Source of the DNA: Brachionus rotundiformis
Taxonomy: Eukaryota; Rotifera; Eurotatoria; Ploima; Brachionidae
Assembly (NCBI GenBank): GCA_016802295.1
Contig: JAESIW010000137.1
Location: 461,542 to 525,541 of the forward strand
Reading direction: 5' to 3'
Length of the DNA stretch: 64,000 bases
Of this stretch, positions 1 through 11,229 are shown one piece after another. The position numbers were made by a program, and so were the translations under genes. The notes beneath the pieces are model-generated. The model searched no databases. It was given only the letters and a program-made list of their open reading frames with translations, and had not been told where the DNA came from. Position 1 is the first letter of the stretch. Each line of letters begins with the position of its first letter.

Positions 1-235
1 GATTGAATGTGTCTAGATCAATTATTTTTTATTTTTTATAATCGTTTATAGTTTTCCTTAAAAAAGTAAAACATTCAAATATCTTGATAAAATTTTTATG
101 AATTTTTTACAAAATTTGAGAAAATCGAAAAAATATTGTTGAATGTTGAATATTAAATGCTTAAATATAATTAACTATAAAATTGATCTTGATCACACAG
201 CAATTTAAAAGTCTTGAATAAAAAAATCCAAATGT
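1..235 (-). repeat. LINE 3'-end tail (dispersed family)
   Basis: This AT-rich stretch is the reverse-strand version of a segment that recurs near 2816-2940, 36380-36500, 46960-47065 and 53025-53150. The shared landmarks, read on the minus strand, are a CTCAAGACTT-like start, a piece resembling TTGCTTTGTGATCAAGAGAT, and then TTAAGCATTCAATTTTCAA. At 36 kb the segment directly follows an RT C-terminal reading frame, so it is best read as the 3' UTR of a LINE family. No coding sequence is visible here. Confidence 0.55.
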
Positions 236-828
236 TTTTTTACAATTTTAGAAAACAGATATTTTAAATGACATTTATGTTTTTCGATTTTCTTCCTTTT
301 TTTCTACACCAAAGGTTAAAATTGTCTTTTTTATATGATCTTTTTTATATCTTTTATATGATTAAATCCAGGGCTGAATATCAATAATTATTTTTTTAAT
401 TATTGATGTTCTAAAAAGAGCTAATCACTTAAAATTAATACAAAATTTTTATGTGTTAAAAAATTAGTATAAGGATACTTAGTCTTTAAAAGTTTATCTA
501 TTTTCCTCTCTAATTTTTTATTTTTTTTATTACTTTTATCTTTAATTTATTGAGTGTCCATTTCAACCCGAAAAGGCTTTTTCTTATTTTATTTCAATCA
601 AAAGATATAATTTCAATTTATTTTAGTTAAGCTAATTTCAAAAAATATTTCTTAAAAGAGAATTAGATTATTTAGATTTATGAATAAATATTAAGCAACT
701 TTTAGCACACCTAAAAACCCACGTTACGTATGAGAATCCTAAAACATGTTCATAAATGATAAGTTAATTTAGATAGCTAATAAAGTAAAAAAATTATTTT
801 ATTAACAAGAAAATTTTTTTTATGAAAC
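236..828. other. AT-rich intergenic sequence
   Basis: I see no gene here. It is low-complexity A/T sequence and contains the putative promoter and 5' leader of the peptide gene starting at 829. An upstream ATG at 822 is out of frame and runs into a stop after 12 codons, so it is not a credible start for that gene. Confidence 0.5.
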
Positions 829-1183
829 ATGAAATTTATTGCGGTCTTAATTGCTTTTAGCATCATTAGCTTTACATCCCAAACTATAAATTTGGAAACA
901 CTAAATCCATCATTATGTTTGATGTGCTGTGGTCCTCCGCCATGCTGTAATTGATTTATTGATTGATTATTAATTTAATTTTTTATTACGAATTTAAATA
1001 TTAAATTAAATCTTAAAAGGCAATTGCTGTGGCATGGATTGGCTATGTGCTCAGCCATCATTGGGAGTTGCACTAAAAAGCTCAAAAAATATTCATCTTT
1101 TGGATATTTTAAAAGGCAAAAACACGGATTTTTGTTTGCTTTGCTGCGGTCCAAAACCATGTTGTAGCACTTGCGGTAATTAG
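829..1183 (+). CDS. secreted cysteine-rich peptide, two exons
   Basis: I do not recognise a family. Exon 1 (829-946) opens with a clear signal peptide (MKFIAVLIAFSIISFTSQ), then a short linker and a block CLMCCGPPPC. A 73-nt GT-AG intron (947-1019) splits a cysteine codon, and exon 2 (1020-1183) continues in frame to TAG, giving 93 aa. Exon 2 ends with a second, similar block, CLLCCGPKPCCSTCGN. So the mature peptide would have two related CxxCCGPxPCC modules joined by a neutral linker of about 45 residues containing two more cysteines. Read without splicing, exon 1 ends by itself after 41 aa with one module, so two products are possible. The cysteine density points to an extracellular, disulfide-stabilised or metal-binding peptide. 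Toxin-like, defence or structural roles are all open; none is shown by the sequence. Confidence 0.6.
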
Positions 1184-1596
1184 TTGCTTTTAAATTTTAA
1201 ATGATAATTTTTTTGTCAAAAAGGTCTCCCGGATGTATTTTGAAATTTTTGAAACAAAAATTTACAAAAAAAATTTAAATAAATTTTTAATTAGATTTCT
1301 TATTCAAAAAAAAGTTTTTTTTTTGATATTTTACTTAATTTAATATTTAATAATTCTTAATGTTAATAGTTATACCTAAGATTCATTTCATTCGATTAAC
1401 AAGTTATATATTCGATATTTTCATAACATTGGTGATGGGAGTATAGGTTATTAATTACTTAATAATTTTTCTCAACTTATTGGTAAGATCGATCTTAAAA
1501 CTTAAATTTATAAACCATTTAACTCACTACTAAATTTGAAGTAATTAGCTTTAATGATATCAATTACTTATTAAAAAAGTTTGGTTTATCTTTTTT
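1184..1596. other. AT-rich spacer
   Basis: I see no gene. The stretch is homopolymeric A/T with long T runs and lies between the convergent 3' ends of the peptide gene and the minus-strand LINE. A polyadenylation-like AATAAA is not obvious. Confidence 0.4.
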
Positions 1597-2820
1597 TTAA
1601 AAATGCGACGCATTGATTTCGTCAACCATTTTCTTAAACAAATTCTTTGAACTTGCTTTGACTACTTCAGGAGGCAGCTTGTTCCAGTTGTCTACTACTC
1701 TGTTAAGTATGAAATGCTCACGTTGATTGATCCTCGTCAGTTGTTTGGTCATTCTGTGTTGATACCCACGTATACTCCCCGCTGGACCAGAACAGCTCAA
1801 CGAATCGCGAAGTTTGTTTTGATTGTGCCAATTAACTTGAGTCAAACCATTAACTTTCTTGAAATATTCGACAAGATCTCCTGTCTCCCTTCTCTTGCTC
1901 AGGGTAGTGAGTCCCAACTTCTCTAACCTCTTCTCATATGGTAGATGCTTAAGTGACTTGACCTGTTTTGTTGCTCTTAACTGTACCTTCTCGAGAACTA
2001 AAATGACCTTCTTCGTGTACGGACACCAAGCAGCGAGCGCATATTCGAGATGAAGTCTAACAAGTGCCTCGTAAAGCTTCCTGAACGTACCAATTGACCA
2101 TGACTTGAACGCTTTAGATAATTGTCCGAGGACCATATTAGCTCTTTTGGCCGCTATCATAACTTGCATACTCCATTTCAGATTTGAACTGATCATTATA
2201 CCTAAATCGCGATCCGTTTCTGTCTTACACATATCTAGTCCATACATTTTCAAATTAATATCAAAGTACTTGTTGTTGAATACCATATATCTGCACTTAT
2301 CAACATTAAAGTCCATTATCCAGTCCTCGGCCCATCTCACTAGGCAGTCAATGTCACCTTGTAATGTTGTAAGATCCAATGGATTTCTAATAACACCAAT
2401 TAGCTTTGTATCATCGGCAAAAAGCTTGCACAGTGTCTTGATTTCTTGGGGCATAACATTTATAAAAATTACAAAAAGCAAAGGATCTAAGACCGAGCCT
2501 TGAGGCACACCATTTAATACATTTAGCCATTCTGAAGAATTGTCCTCAATTACCTCTCTTTGCTTTCTGTTATTTAAAAAATTGTTCAACCAAATGAGCA
2601 GCCTACCAGTGAAACCATATAGTTGAATTTTTTTGATCAACGCTCTGTGTGAGACTTTGTCAAAGGCTTTAACAAAATCCATGAATACCATTACCGAAGT
2701 AAAGCCTCGATTGAGAGCTTCCGTGATAGTGTCGATTGTCTCTAACAAATTGGTCAAACACGATTTCATCGGAACGAAACCATGTATTAAGGAATAGTGA
2801 AATCTTACTGAATTATTCAA
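1597..2820 (-). mobile_element. 5'-truncated LINE, reverse transcriptase ORF
   Basis: A 407-aa open frame carries the later part of a non-LTR reverse transcriptase: the FMDFVKAFDKVSH block (RT motif A), a GVPQGSVLDPLLF block (motif B), the catalytic FADDTKL (motif C, Phe replacing the usual Tyr), then NVDKCRYMVF and ERDLGI-like motifs and the usual LINE C-terminal region ending in WNKLPPEVVKA. The endonuclease and ORF1 are missing. The first few residues before the HGF block come from flanking sequence, so the methionine is not a natural start. Motif B reads SVLDP where SVLGP is usual. The frame is intact over 400 codons, so the insertion is relatively recent. It belongs to the Jockey/CR1-like LINE range; the exact clade cannot be settled by eye. 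Confidence 0.85.
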
Positions 2821-2960
2821 GACTTGTAAATTGCTGTGTGATCAAGAGATCAATGCTGAAGTTTACTACATTTAAGCATTTAATATTCAACATTCAACAA
2901 TATTTAATCGATTTTCTCAGAAAATTCAAATTAAAATATTTCAATGTTTTATTTTTTTAT
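2816..2960 (+). repeat. LINE 3'-end tail (dispersed family)
   Basis: This is a plus-strand copy of the tail described at position 1. It abuts the 5' truncation point of the minus-strand LINE, as if one LINE had inserted next to or into another. Confidence 0.5.
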
Positions 2961-3790
2961 CTAATTTCATCAAGAAACTTTTAAAGTTATAAAATTATAT
3001 TAATTTTTTTTACACTATGGAGCCATTTTAAAAAGGATATCGAAGTGTTGTGGTATACACGCATATAGTGAATACGCGATAGAAGTGTACATTATAGGCA
3101 CCTTTCTTTATGGCAAATTCTGTGTGGCCCGTTTACAGGTCAAATCGTTATCGGCAAAGTGATAGCTAGATTTCCTTGGGCTGATTCTAAGTTACGAAAA
3201 CTACAGAAAGAGAGTTAAACTTTACCTTTTCCTTTAGTTTTTTTCACTTTTTCTGGTTTAATGGACTCATCTTGGCTTAAGTTGTTTAGGATTTCGATAA
3301 AAGACATTTTGGATATAGTAAATATTGTCTAGCTCGATAACTTCCTTTATGTTTAACACCAATAAACTCATCTTGTCGGAATCAGCTTTAAAAGGTCTTT
3401 TATTAATTATTGAAAAAAAGTTTTTTTAGATATATATTTGTTTCAACTAGATCAAATTAGTTGTCAAAGAAACAAAACAGTTACTAAGTTAATCATATTT
3501 GACATTATTTAATTTAATTGTACTAAAAAAAAATATTTGATCCTAACATCAGTATTTTTGTTTTTTGAAAATTTTATACACGTATCCTTATTCTACTTAT
3601 TATTTCAAACAACTGTTGCTTGTGCTCAACGATAAAATTCAATATAAATTTAGACTGTTTTATTTTTTTATTATTATTTAACATTATTTAATATTTTATA
3701 TTCAATTATTTATTTGGCTCAGAGTAGCCACTTTCATTTTGAAACAAATATATAAACTATTAAATTAGATTCATTGAAGAATACTTCAGA
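2961..3790. other. intergenic, with a possible small minus-strand exon
   Basis: This is mostly non-coding. On the minus strand from about 3309 down to 3226 there is an open segment starting MSFIEILNNLSQDESIKPEK and rich in lysine, followed by a GTAAAG that could be a splice donor. I cannot join it to a convincing next exon. A GC-richer stretch at 3030-3190 has no long frame on either strand. Confidence 0.25.
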
Positions 3791-3792
3791 TA

Positions 3793-4137
3793 TTGCAGTG
3801 CTTGAAACTGTTCAAGATGATAAAGATCATAAAGAAGGTAGGCTTGAAAATGCTAAAGGATAGGAGACCGAAAGATCACTTAATCGAGTACGTCAAAATA
3901 AGTACTGGACTAAGTAGGATAGACTGCCACAATCTAATACAGTTAATGGAGCAGCGCGTAGCGTTCGCGGGAACGACAGTTCAATGGCTACAAAAAACAT
4001 TTGTTAACCTGTTTCAAGTGGTTGAAAATTGGAACAAGAAGAGAATGAGAAGAATGAGAAGTGCTAACATTTTTTGGCTCTTGTTTTTTGGTCAAGATGT
4101 TAACAAGTCATGGACATTTTGCAGTTTCTCTTTATAA
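3793..4137 (+). pseudogene. LINE reverse transcriptase C-terminal remnant
   Basis: The translated piece DRRPKDHLIEYVKI and the following RIDCHN match the RRETGDLVEYFKKV...VNWHN region of the LINE at 1597-2820. A later VVENWNKK corresponds to VVDNWNKLPP. Everything upstream is missing and the remainder is diverged, so this is a degraded fragment of the same kind of element. Confidence 0.6.
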
Positions 4138-4629
4138 AATTCAGCTTAGTTAATTAGTATAATTTTTATTTTTTATAGTTGCAGAACAAAATATGAGTCC
4201 TTATTAAATATTATACTTTTTAGCATTTTTTTTTATAATAGTGAAAACAGTTAATTTCTTAAGGCTTTTTAAAATATTCTAGTGGATATTTTCACTTAAA
4301 AAAATAACGTGGCTTTAAAATTCATTGGTAATCATTTCAAAACTAGGTCTATAACAATTACTTATTAATTTTATTGAATGGCATGTAAATAATTACATAA
4401 AAAATTAAAATCAATTTATCATGAATATAAAATTTTAAATAAAGGAAAACAATTTATGAAAAAATTTGATCTAGTAAACTATCAAATGTTTTAGACAATG
4501 AAAAAATTAGTCGTTTACCGGAAAAACCCAAATTAAAAAAAATCCTAATTAAAATAAGTCAATTTTAATTAAATGTGCTTTTCTTGAATAAATAAATATC
4601 AAAATAATCTATTCAAAAATTTCAAAAAA
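4138..4629. other. AT-rich intergenic, receptor 5' flank
   Basis: I see no gene. This is the presumed promoter region of the receptor that starts at 4630; no sharp promoter motif is recognisable. Confidence 0.4.
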
Positions 4630-5637
4630 ATGAATTTCACATCTGAAAATTTGGAAGATTTTGGCTACATCGAATGGTCAATGAACGCAATCGATCTTTT
4701 GATTTCCTTTATGTCCTTTATTCTAATACCTGTTGGTATAATTCTTAATATAATAGAAATTATCACATTTTCTCTTGGTCAATTTAAGCTAAAACCAATG
4801 AAATTCTACTTCTGTCTTAATTCTGGACTTAACTTGCTAATTTTATCCTTTATTTCTGTATACACCTTTTCTGAAAGAATATTCAAGGTCTATCTGAGTC
4901 TGGTCTCGAATTCAAGCTGCGTGGCTTACTTAATTACCATTGGTACACTGTACTTTTTCAGTTCTTGGTTAAATGTAGTGATCATAGCTGACAGACTCTA
5001 TTTTGTTCTCTATTCAACTAAATACCGCTTCAATCAAAAGAAAATGATTTTAATTCTCTTTGGAATACTAATGGTTGTGATCTTGCTTAACCTTCCAAAT
5101 GTTTGGTTCTATTTAAATGAAATTGAAACCAGCCCTACATCACTCAACCAGACAATAATTTCCAAGTACTGCACTGCATCGCCGCAGATTCTTCTATTGC
5201 GGGACACTTTACTTATAGTTGGCCGGACCATTGTACCCTATTGCCTTATGCTTGTAATGAATTTAATCCTTGTGTGCAAAATAAAAGAATCCAGAAGAAA
5301 GTTTTCAAAAAAATTGACTAATGAATTTACATTTATGGTGACCGTAATGGGCAAAACAGTTTTATCTATCATAGTTTTATTGCCAAAGCTAGTGTGGATT
5401 GGATTTGTTAATTACAATAGGATAAATCCGTCTCAGCAAAAGCAAACATTTAGGTCATTTATTCTACTTTTTGAAATAACTTCATCATTTAGCTATTTGT
5501 TTATTTTTTCTTTTGATTTTTTAATACAAATCTTATTTAATAGTATATTTCGTAGACAATTTATTTTATTAATTTGTAAACGGTATAGAAAATTTCAAGT
5601 ATCTTTTATGTTACCTTCCAATAAAAGTCAATCTTAA
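4630..5637 (+). CDS. rhodopsin-like seven-helix receptor (peptide-receptor type)
   Basis: An intronless 335-aa membrane protein with seven hydrophobic segments at roughly residues 22-48, 57-80, 97-120, 138-160, 190-216, 236-260 and 276-302. Features typical of class A receptors are an Asn in helix 1 (N40), a helix-3 Cys (C97) with a loop Cys (C181) for the conserved disulfide, and a helix-3 end reading ADRLYFVLYSTKYR in place of DRY. The cytoplasmic NSIFRRQF after helix 7 resembles the helix-8 region of FMRFamide/peptide receptors. N-glycosylation sites (NFT, NQT) lie in outside segments. The NPxxY motif is degenerate (SFDFLIQ). It most likely signals through G proteins at the cell surface in response to a peptide ligand. 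The family is inferred from general layout and the ligand is unknown. Confidence 0.75.
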   Translation: MNFTSENLEDFGYIEWSMNAIDLLISFMSFILIPVGIILNIIEIITFSLGQFKLKPMKFYFCLNSGLNLLILSFISVYTFSERIFKVYLSLVSNSSCVAYLITIGTLYFFSSWLNVVIIADRLYFVLYSTKYRFNQKKMILILFGILMVVILLNLPNVWFYLNEIETSPTSLNQTIISKYCTASPQILLLRDTLLIVGRTIVPYCLMLVMNLILVCKIKESRRKFSKKLTNEFTFMVTVMGKTVLSIIVLLPKLVWIGFVNYNRINPSQQKQTFRSFILLFEITSSFSYLFIFSFDFLIQILFNSIFRRQFILLICKRYRKFQVSFMLPSNKSQS

Positions 5638-6070
5638 TTAAACACTTTTATCCTAAAATCTCAAATTATTAATAAAGTTATTCAAATTATTTTGTATTAA
5701 AGTTTTATTTATTTTTTATTAAAACTAATCAATAATTGTTTAAACTATCTTGTCATCTGATGTAAGACAAAAACAAAGTAAGACGAGAATTGATTAGAGT
5801 CCCTGGATAATTCGGAATGATTTGGACCAAAAAAGATCATTCCGCGTTAGCTTCAGATACGAAATTTAGTTGTTTAGTAAGTAAAAAATAATTTTTAAAG
5901 CAAATAATTACAATTTTATTTAAAATTTTAGCAAAAAATTTTCTTTGTAAAAATTAATTTTTACCGAAATAAAAAGACATAAACGATTGATTAAAATTTG
6001 AAAAATTTAATTACTCTGCTTTTTACATTTGATATTAAATCAATATCTAGGTCTATTAAATCTTTTGATT
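5638..6070. other. intergenic, receptor 3' flank
   Basis: An AATAAAG at about 5670 could be the receptor polyadenylation signal. I see no gene in the rest. Confidence 0.35.
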
Positions 6071-6074
6071 TTTC

Positions 6075-6385
6075 ATTAAATAATAAATCTTTTGCAGGGC
6101 CTCATGATCATCTTTAAAACCTACAAAAGGAATTTTTTTGCTTACAACTTCATCATTATTATTATTTTCATCACTACGGTCATCGGCTTTGTCATGAACT
6201 GTTTTTAATATGTCTTCATCGCTCAAGCTTTCACCTGCCTCATTTTTTTCAAACTAAACATACTCTCAAGCATTCATTTTAAACATTCTTTTAAACTTTT
6301 CTAAGAGTTCATCAAGACTAAAGATTTGGTTCTGACTAATAAAAAAGGATTTCACACTTTCTTTATTAAAGCAATCAAATGAAAA
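6075..6385 (-). pseudogene. possible pogo/Tigger-type transposase C-terminal remnant
   Basis: One minus-strand frame, broken by two stops, reads SVKSFFISQNQIF, then SLDELLEKFKRMF, then EAGESLSDEDILKTVHDKAD, an acidic DDRSDENNNND stretch, and DHEALQKIYYLMK. The layout (leucine-rich helix, LSDEDI motif, acidic linker, final helix) recalls the C-terminal tail of pogo/CENP-B-like DDE transposases. The catalytic domain is absent. The assignment rests on motif style only. Confidence 0.35.
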
Positions 6386-7230
6386 ATCTAATATACAATT
6401 AATTAACAATATTTAAAAAAAATTCTAACCCTTGAAATTTTTTCTATTGTTATTTTATTTTATTTCTTTATCTCTCTATTAAAATATTAACCTTTGATAA
6501 ATTGAAATTTAGTAAGCCAGCCTCGCGTATAAAAACGTTTTTATAAACTCTATTTAAACTTAATAAAAAAAAAAATTAAGAAAAGTTGAAAAAAAAAATA
6601 AAAAACTTTTATTCATATTTTTGATTTAATCCTAAGCCTGTTCCAAACGTTTAGATTTGGTAATAGCGGTGTTTGATTGATTTCTGTTTACTTATTAAGT
6701 TTATTGTTAACAGGTAAAGCCGCCCGCGTGTTCAAAGTAATGAATGAGGAAGATAAAGCAGACACTGATAGAATTTTTGAGATTCTAATTACTGGGTGCT
6801 CTCAATCTGCTGAATCGATGCAAGGAAGTTCTTGATCGGGCAACAAATTCACTTATAAGATTTGATTGTTTAAGTTCAAAGATACAGAGTGAAATTAGAT
6901 TTTTCTTAGATAGAAATATTAATGCAAACAAACTTGGTTACAAAAATTTTCATGTTACAATCAAAAAAGTGACAAGTCTTGAGTCTGAAGATTGAGTTGT
7001 AGCTCCGGTTCTAATTTCAATTGGTTCTTGGTCAGCTATTCATAGTTTTATTATTACGACTCGATTAAAAGATAAAGACTCTTTATCTATTATATGATAT
7101 TATATGATATAATTTTAGAATTAAACTTAAAACCTTTCTTTTGCTAATCTTAAGCTGAGTCAACTTCATGTAATTATAAATATTTTCAATGAGAGAGTTG
7201 AGAGAGTAAGAATACAAAGGCAGGTTCGAA
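6386..7230. other. degraded coding-like sequence, unrecognised
   Basis: On the plus strand about 6800-6995 there is an open segment reading LLNRCKEVLDRATNSL then IRFDCLSSKIQSEI and FFLDRNINANKLGY, ending at a stop after SLESED. Around 6735-6780 a second short frame reads NEEDKADTDRIFE. I cannot assign either. Their position just upstream of gag-like sequence suggests that they belong to dead mobile DNA. Confidence 0.3.
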
Positions 7231-7640
7231 AAATTCAAAAAAATTAAATGCGAAACATGACAAAGAGCTGTCAGAAATTGCTGATTCGGTATGCAAAGCT
7301 AGTCTGTTTACAAGATGTTGAAATGAAAAAGGAAATTAAGCACAAATATTCTGACAAGAGTCTTATATGAATTTTTTGTACCACAGGTTAAACCCAGGGT
7401 ATAAAAAATCTAAACAAAGTCGGAGTGAGACATTTGATGCTTTTGTAAATCGCTTGCGACTCTTGGCAAATGAATGTAAATCCTAACCTCAACCTAAACC
7501 CTGCTGATATATTTTCCTTATTTGACTTGATAAAAGGTTTCATCAGCTCGAACTTGACAAGTTTAGCAGACATATAATTCCTTTAGCAACTCTTCTGGCC
7601 TCTTTCGTTATAAAAGGTTACTAATGTGAAAAAATCAGAA
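7231..7640 (+). pseudogene. Ty3/gypsy-like gag remnant
   Basis: The frame reading SRSETFDAFVNRLRLLANEC at about 7410-7480 is the classic helix of gypsy-type Gag proteins (an ETxxxFxxRLRxLAxxC pattern). Further on, a shifted frame reads SSNLTSLADI, as in the following Gag segment. Several frameshifts and stops separate the pieces, so no Gag protein can be made. The strand and order match the pol remnant at 14279-15190, with other elements between the two. Confidence 0.6.
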
Positions 7641-8318
7641 TTATTTTTAAGTCAGAGGTCAAGTCAAGTCAATGACTTAAATTTTTTTTTTTTTACTTAG
7701 ATTGTGAGTTTTTTTTGGGCATATATTTTTCTAGTAGCTAATTTATTTTTCTCGAGTAGCAAATTTACTTTTCAAAATAGCTAATTAAAATTAAAAAAAA
7801 TATTTTTATCAGTAGCTAAATTATTTCATATAATAGCTAATCTATTTTTTGATGTAGCAACCCAGTCAACTAAATTTTAAAGATATTCAAAAGATTTATT
7901 AAAGATCTTTAAAAGTTCTTCATATTTTCTCTTTTTTTTAAAGAAAATAGGAAGATTATTTACAGATTATTTTATAGAATTTTCTCTAATTAATTTTTCT
8001 TCATTTTTTCTTTATTTTTCAGAAACTATATTTTTAAGACTATCTAAAGTAAAATTTTTACTGTTATATAACATGAAAATATAATTTGAAAATTTCATAT
8101 AATTGATATATTTTAAAAAAATTTATTAAATGATTTAATTTTTTGACTAAAAAAACCAAATTAATTATGTGAAAACTAATCGTTTTTTGCAAATAAATGT
8201 TAATTTAATTTTGCAATTTTTAAAATTGTATACGCTAGATTTAAAATATAACGTTCTTTTATTTCAATTTTTCTAATTAGTTTAATTGAATCTTCTTTTT
8301 AAAGCTTCATTGTAGAAA

Positions 8319-11174
8319 ATGCTAAAAAAATTTGAATACTTACGGACCGAGGAAAAAAAAATTCCTAAAAGTACTGCCTATAATTATAAGAAAAAAAAAG
8401 AAGTGCTTATTTCGAAAAAGCTTCAAACTTTTTTTTCAAATATGGATAATTACGAAGAAGCAATTGATGACAATACAATGAATTTTCTTTCATCAAACTT
8501 GGATATTGACAGCGCATATCAAAGCGGTCTAATAAACAACTTCATAGAATCAGTAGGTTTTTCTTCTGATGAGTCAACATTTTCTGGTAGCAATAGTAAA
8601 TTGATTCAAAATACAAAAAGAACGAAAAAAAATGAAAAAGAATCTATTATAATATCTTTATTAACAATTTTTTATTCAGGAAAAATAACCCAAAATGCCT
8701 TAAAGCTAGTTATTAATTTATTTAACATTGCCACAGATATGAGAATCCCAAGGACCTTTGACAGTCTCAGCAGAAGTATCCTGAACTCCAATAATGAAAA
8801 AATTATTTATGAAAAAAAGTGGTTCTGTTGTAAATGCAGTGAAGAAGTCATTTTAGATCATAGTAAGCAGCGTGTTTGTCCTAATTGCCACTCCAGGTAA
8901 AAAAATTTTTATTCTTTTTTCTTCTTATTTTAGTTGTTCTCATTATCTAAAAGGCTAGACATATTTTATCTTCTCCCTTTAGAAGATCAAATAAGGCGGC
9001 TGTTTAAAAATAAAAAACTCCCACTTTTTGTTCAGTCAGAAGCGAGTTCATCGGATATAGCAGATGTAAAAGACGGATCTTTGTACAAAGACTTCAAAGC
9101 TTGCTTTAAATCTCATGAAAAAAATGATTACCAAAAAATTTACAGTTTCATATTGAACACAGATGGTATATCGATATCAGACAAATCAAAAATATCAATA
9201 TGGCCTGTATATTTGGCAATAAACGAATTACCGATTGGTGAACGCTACCACATTAATAATATTCTGATTGCAGGTAAGTAAAAAAATTTAAATCCTTAGT
9301 ATCGGTCTAGATTTTGGAGTAAAAAAACTTAATTTAATAGTCATGATATAAAAAATTTTTTAGTTCAAATTTTAAATTTTTTTTTAATTTTTTTTTTATT
9401 AAATTAGTAAATTTATAGTCGTAAAATTAACTGTTTTTTTATAATTTCAATATTTAATAGTTAGGAGCGTTTTCTATATTTCGTTTTGTTTGGTATTTAA
9501 ATGCAATTTTCATAAAGTGAATTTGAATCTTTCTTATCAATTAATTATTTTCGGAATTAATTTTAAAATATTTTTATTATTTTTAGCAAGAAATTAATTA
9601 TTTTTATATATAAATAAGGAATATTGGTTTCAAATGGTAAGCCAAATTGTTATGAAAACTTTTTTCAATTATTAATTCCTGAACTAAAATCGCTGGAAAA
9701 TGGAGTCCTAATTAATTTCCAGATCTATAAATTTTTTACATTATTTGGCGTTTTTGACAAGCCAGCTAGATCACTGATTTTAAATATTATCTCATCAAAT
9801 GGAAAAAATGGTTGTCTAAAGTGTAAACAAGAAGGAATATCTCTAAAATACAAAAATGGATATCATCTTGTTTATAACTATCAAGAAAATTCCACACTAA
9901 GAGATCAGGATGAATACTTAAGAGATGTAAAAATAGCATGCAAGTTAGGAAAAGCTTTTCAAGGATTAAAAGGCGAAACAATTTTATCTCAGCTCGAATG
10001 CTATAAGCCTATCGAGAGCACTTTAATAGACCCAATGCATACAATCTTTTTAGGTGTTACTAGATTGCTCCTTCAATACTGGTTTGAATCATCATTTTAT
10101 GAAAAATTTTCTTTAAAAAAATTTTATGAAAAAATGAATAACCGTTTAAAATCAATTCGCCCGCCTAATTATTTTACTTATGCACCTCGAGAACTTGATA
10201 CATTCAAATTGTGGAGAGCTCACGAATTTATGAATTTTATTTTCTTCTATTCAGTCCCTTTATTTTATGAAATTATGCCGGCAGAGTATTTTGAAAATTT
10301 TTTATATCTATTAATAGGACTAGAACATCTTTACTCAGAAAAAATTATTTATAGAAACTTGAAAATAGTGGACTTGTTTTTCAAAAAATTTGTACAAGGT
10401 TTAGAGAAGTTATATAATGAACATATAATGATGTCCGGAGTACATGAATTACTTCATCTAGTAAAATCTACTGAAGACTCAGGCCCACTTAACGATGCCT
10501 CTTGCTTTCCATTTGAGGAATTAAACCGTAAATTCACGTCAATGATCAATGGTAAGGACCTAATCGGAGATGAATTCATTAAATTATGGAATATTTCACA
10601 ATTAATCGAAATTCATCTGCAAGACAAAAATTTTGACACGGAATATTTTAAATTTATTAAAGAAAATTTTAAAATAAAAACATCAAATTCAAAAAACAAT
10701 CATACAGATTATGAAAAAAATAGTATAAGACATGGAAAAAAAATTAATATATTTATTTCAAACAATTCATATGAATATTCATTTTTTTTTGAAAATTACA
10801 GTGTTTCTCCAAGTGAATTTATTTTTTATGAAAAAATTACATGTGGAAAAAAGTTATTCACTATTCGAAATTATGAAGCACGCTTTTCTAACTGTTATAT
10901 CAAAATTGATAATTCATTTGGTTGTATAAAATATATTTGCTCTCATGGGAATTCATTTTTTTTTATATGTCAGAAAATAGTTAAGCTTAGCAATCCATTT
11001 TATAATAGATTAGATCCTGAATTAAAATCGAATTTTTTTATTGGAGCCTATTCAAATGATTTTTTTTCCATAGAATCAAATTTGTTCTTTAAGACAGACG
11101 CTATTTTTGTTTACGGTATATCTGAGCACATTTTCTTAATCAATCCATTTTCGACGGCTCATTTTTTTAATTAA
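8319..11174 (+). CDS. tnp2-family transposase, three exons
   Basis: Exon 1 (8319-8896) encodes a lysine-rich N-terminus and a zinc-ribbon-like WFCCKCSEE...VCPNCHS. Exon 2 (about 8934-9273) holds the family block NTDGISISDKSKISIWPVYL then AINELP, with the first catalytic Asp. Exon 3 (9619-11174) starts SNGKPNCYENFF and contains DKPARSLILN, a CLKCKQEG zinc knuckle and DPMHTIFLGVTRLLLQYW, hallmarks of the tnp2 transposase core. The 345-nt intron 9274-9618 is canonical and in frame (IAG|ILVSNGKPN). The first junction is a problem: the GT at 8897 and AG at 8933 (37 nt) give the wrong frame, so either a different splice is used or a one-base shift has disabled the gene. The role is cut-and-paste transposition in the nucleus. 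Confidence 0.75.
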
Positions 11175-11229
11175 AATATTAATTTATTTAAATCAAATAG
11201 ATAATTATTGCAATATTTTCAACTAAGAA

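Noticed and set aside
975..1160. 61-codon minus-strand frame
   Set aside because: It is antisense to exon 2 of the cysteine-rich peptide gene, with no leader, motif or splice support.
1714..2503. Plus-strand frames of 64-132 codons
   Set aside because: They lie antisense to the intact LINE reverse transcriptase and share no motif with known proteins.
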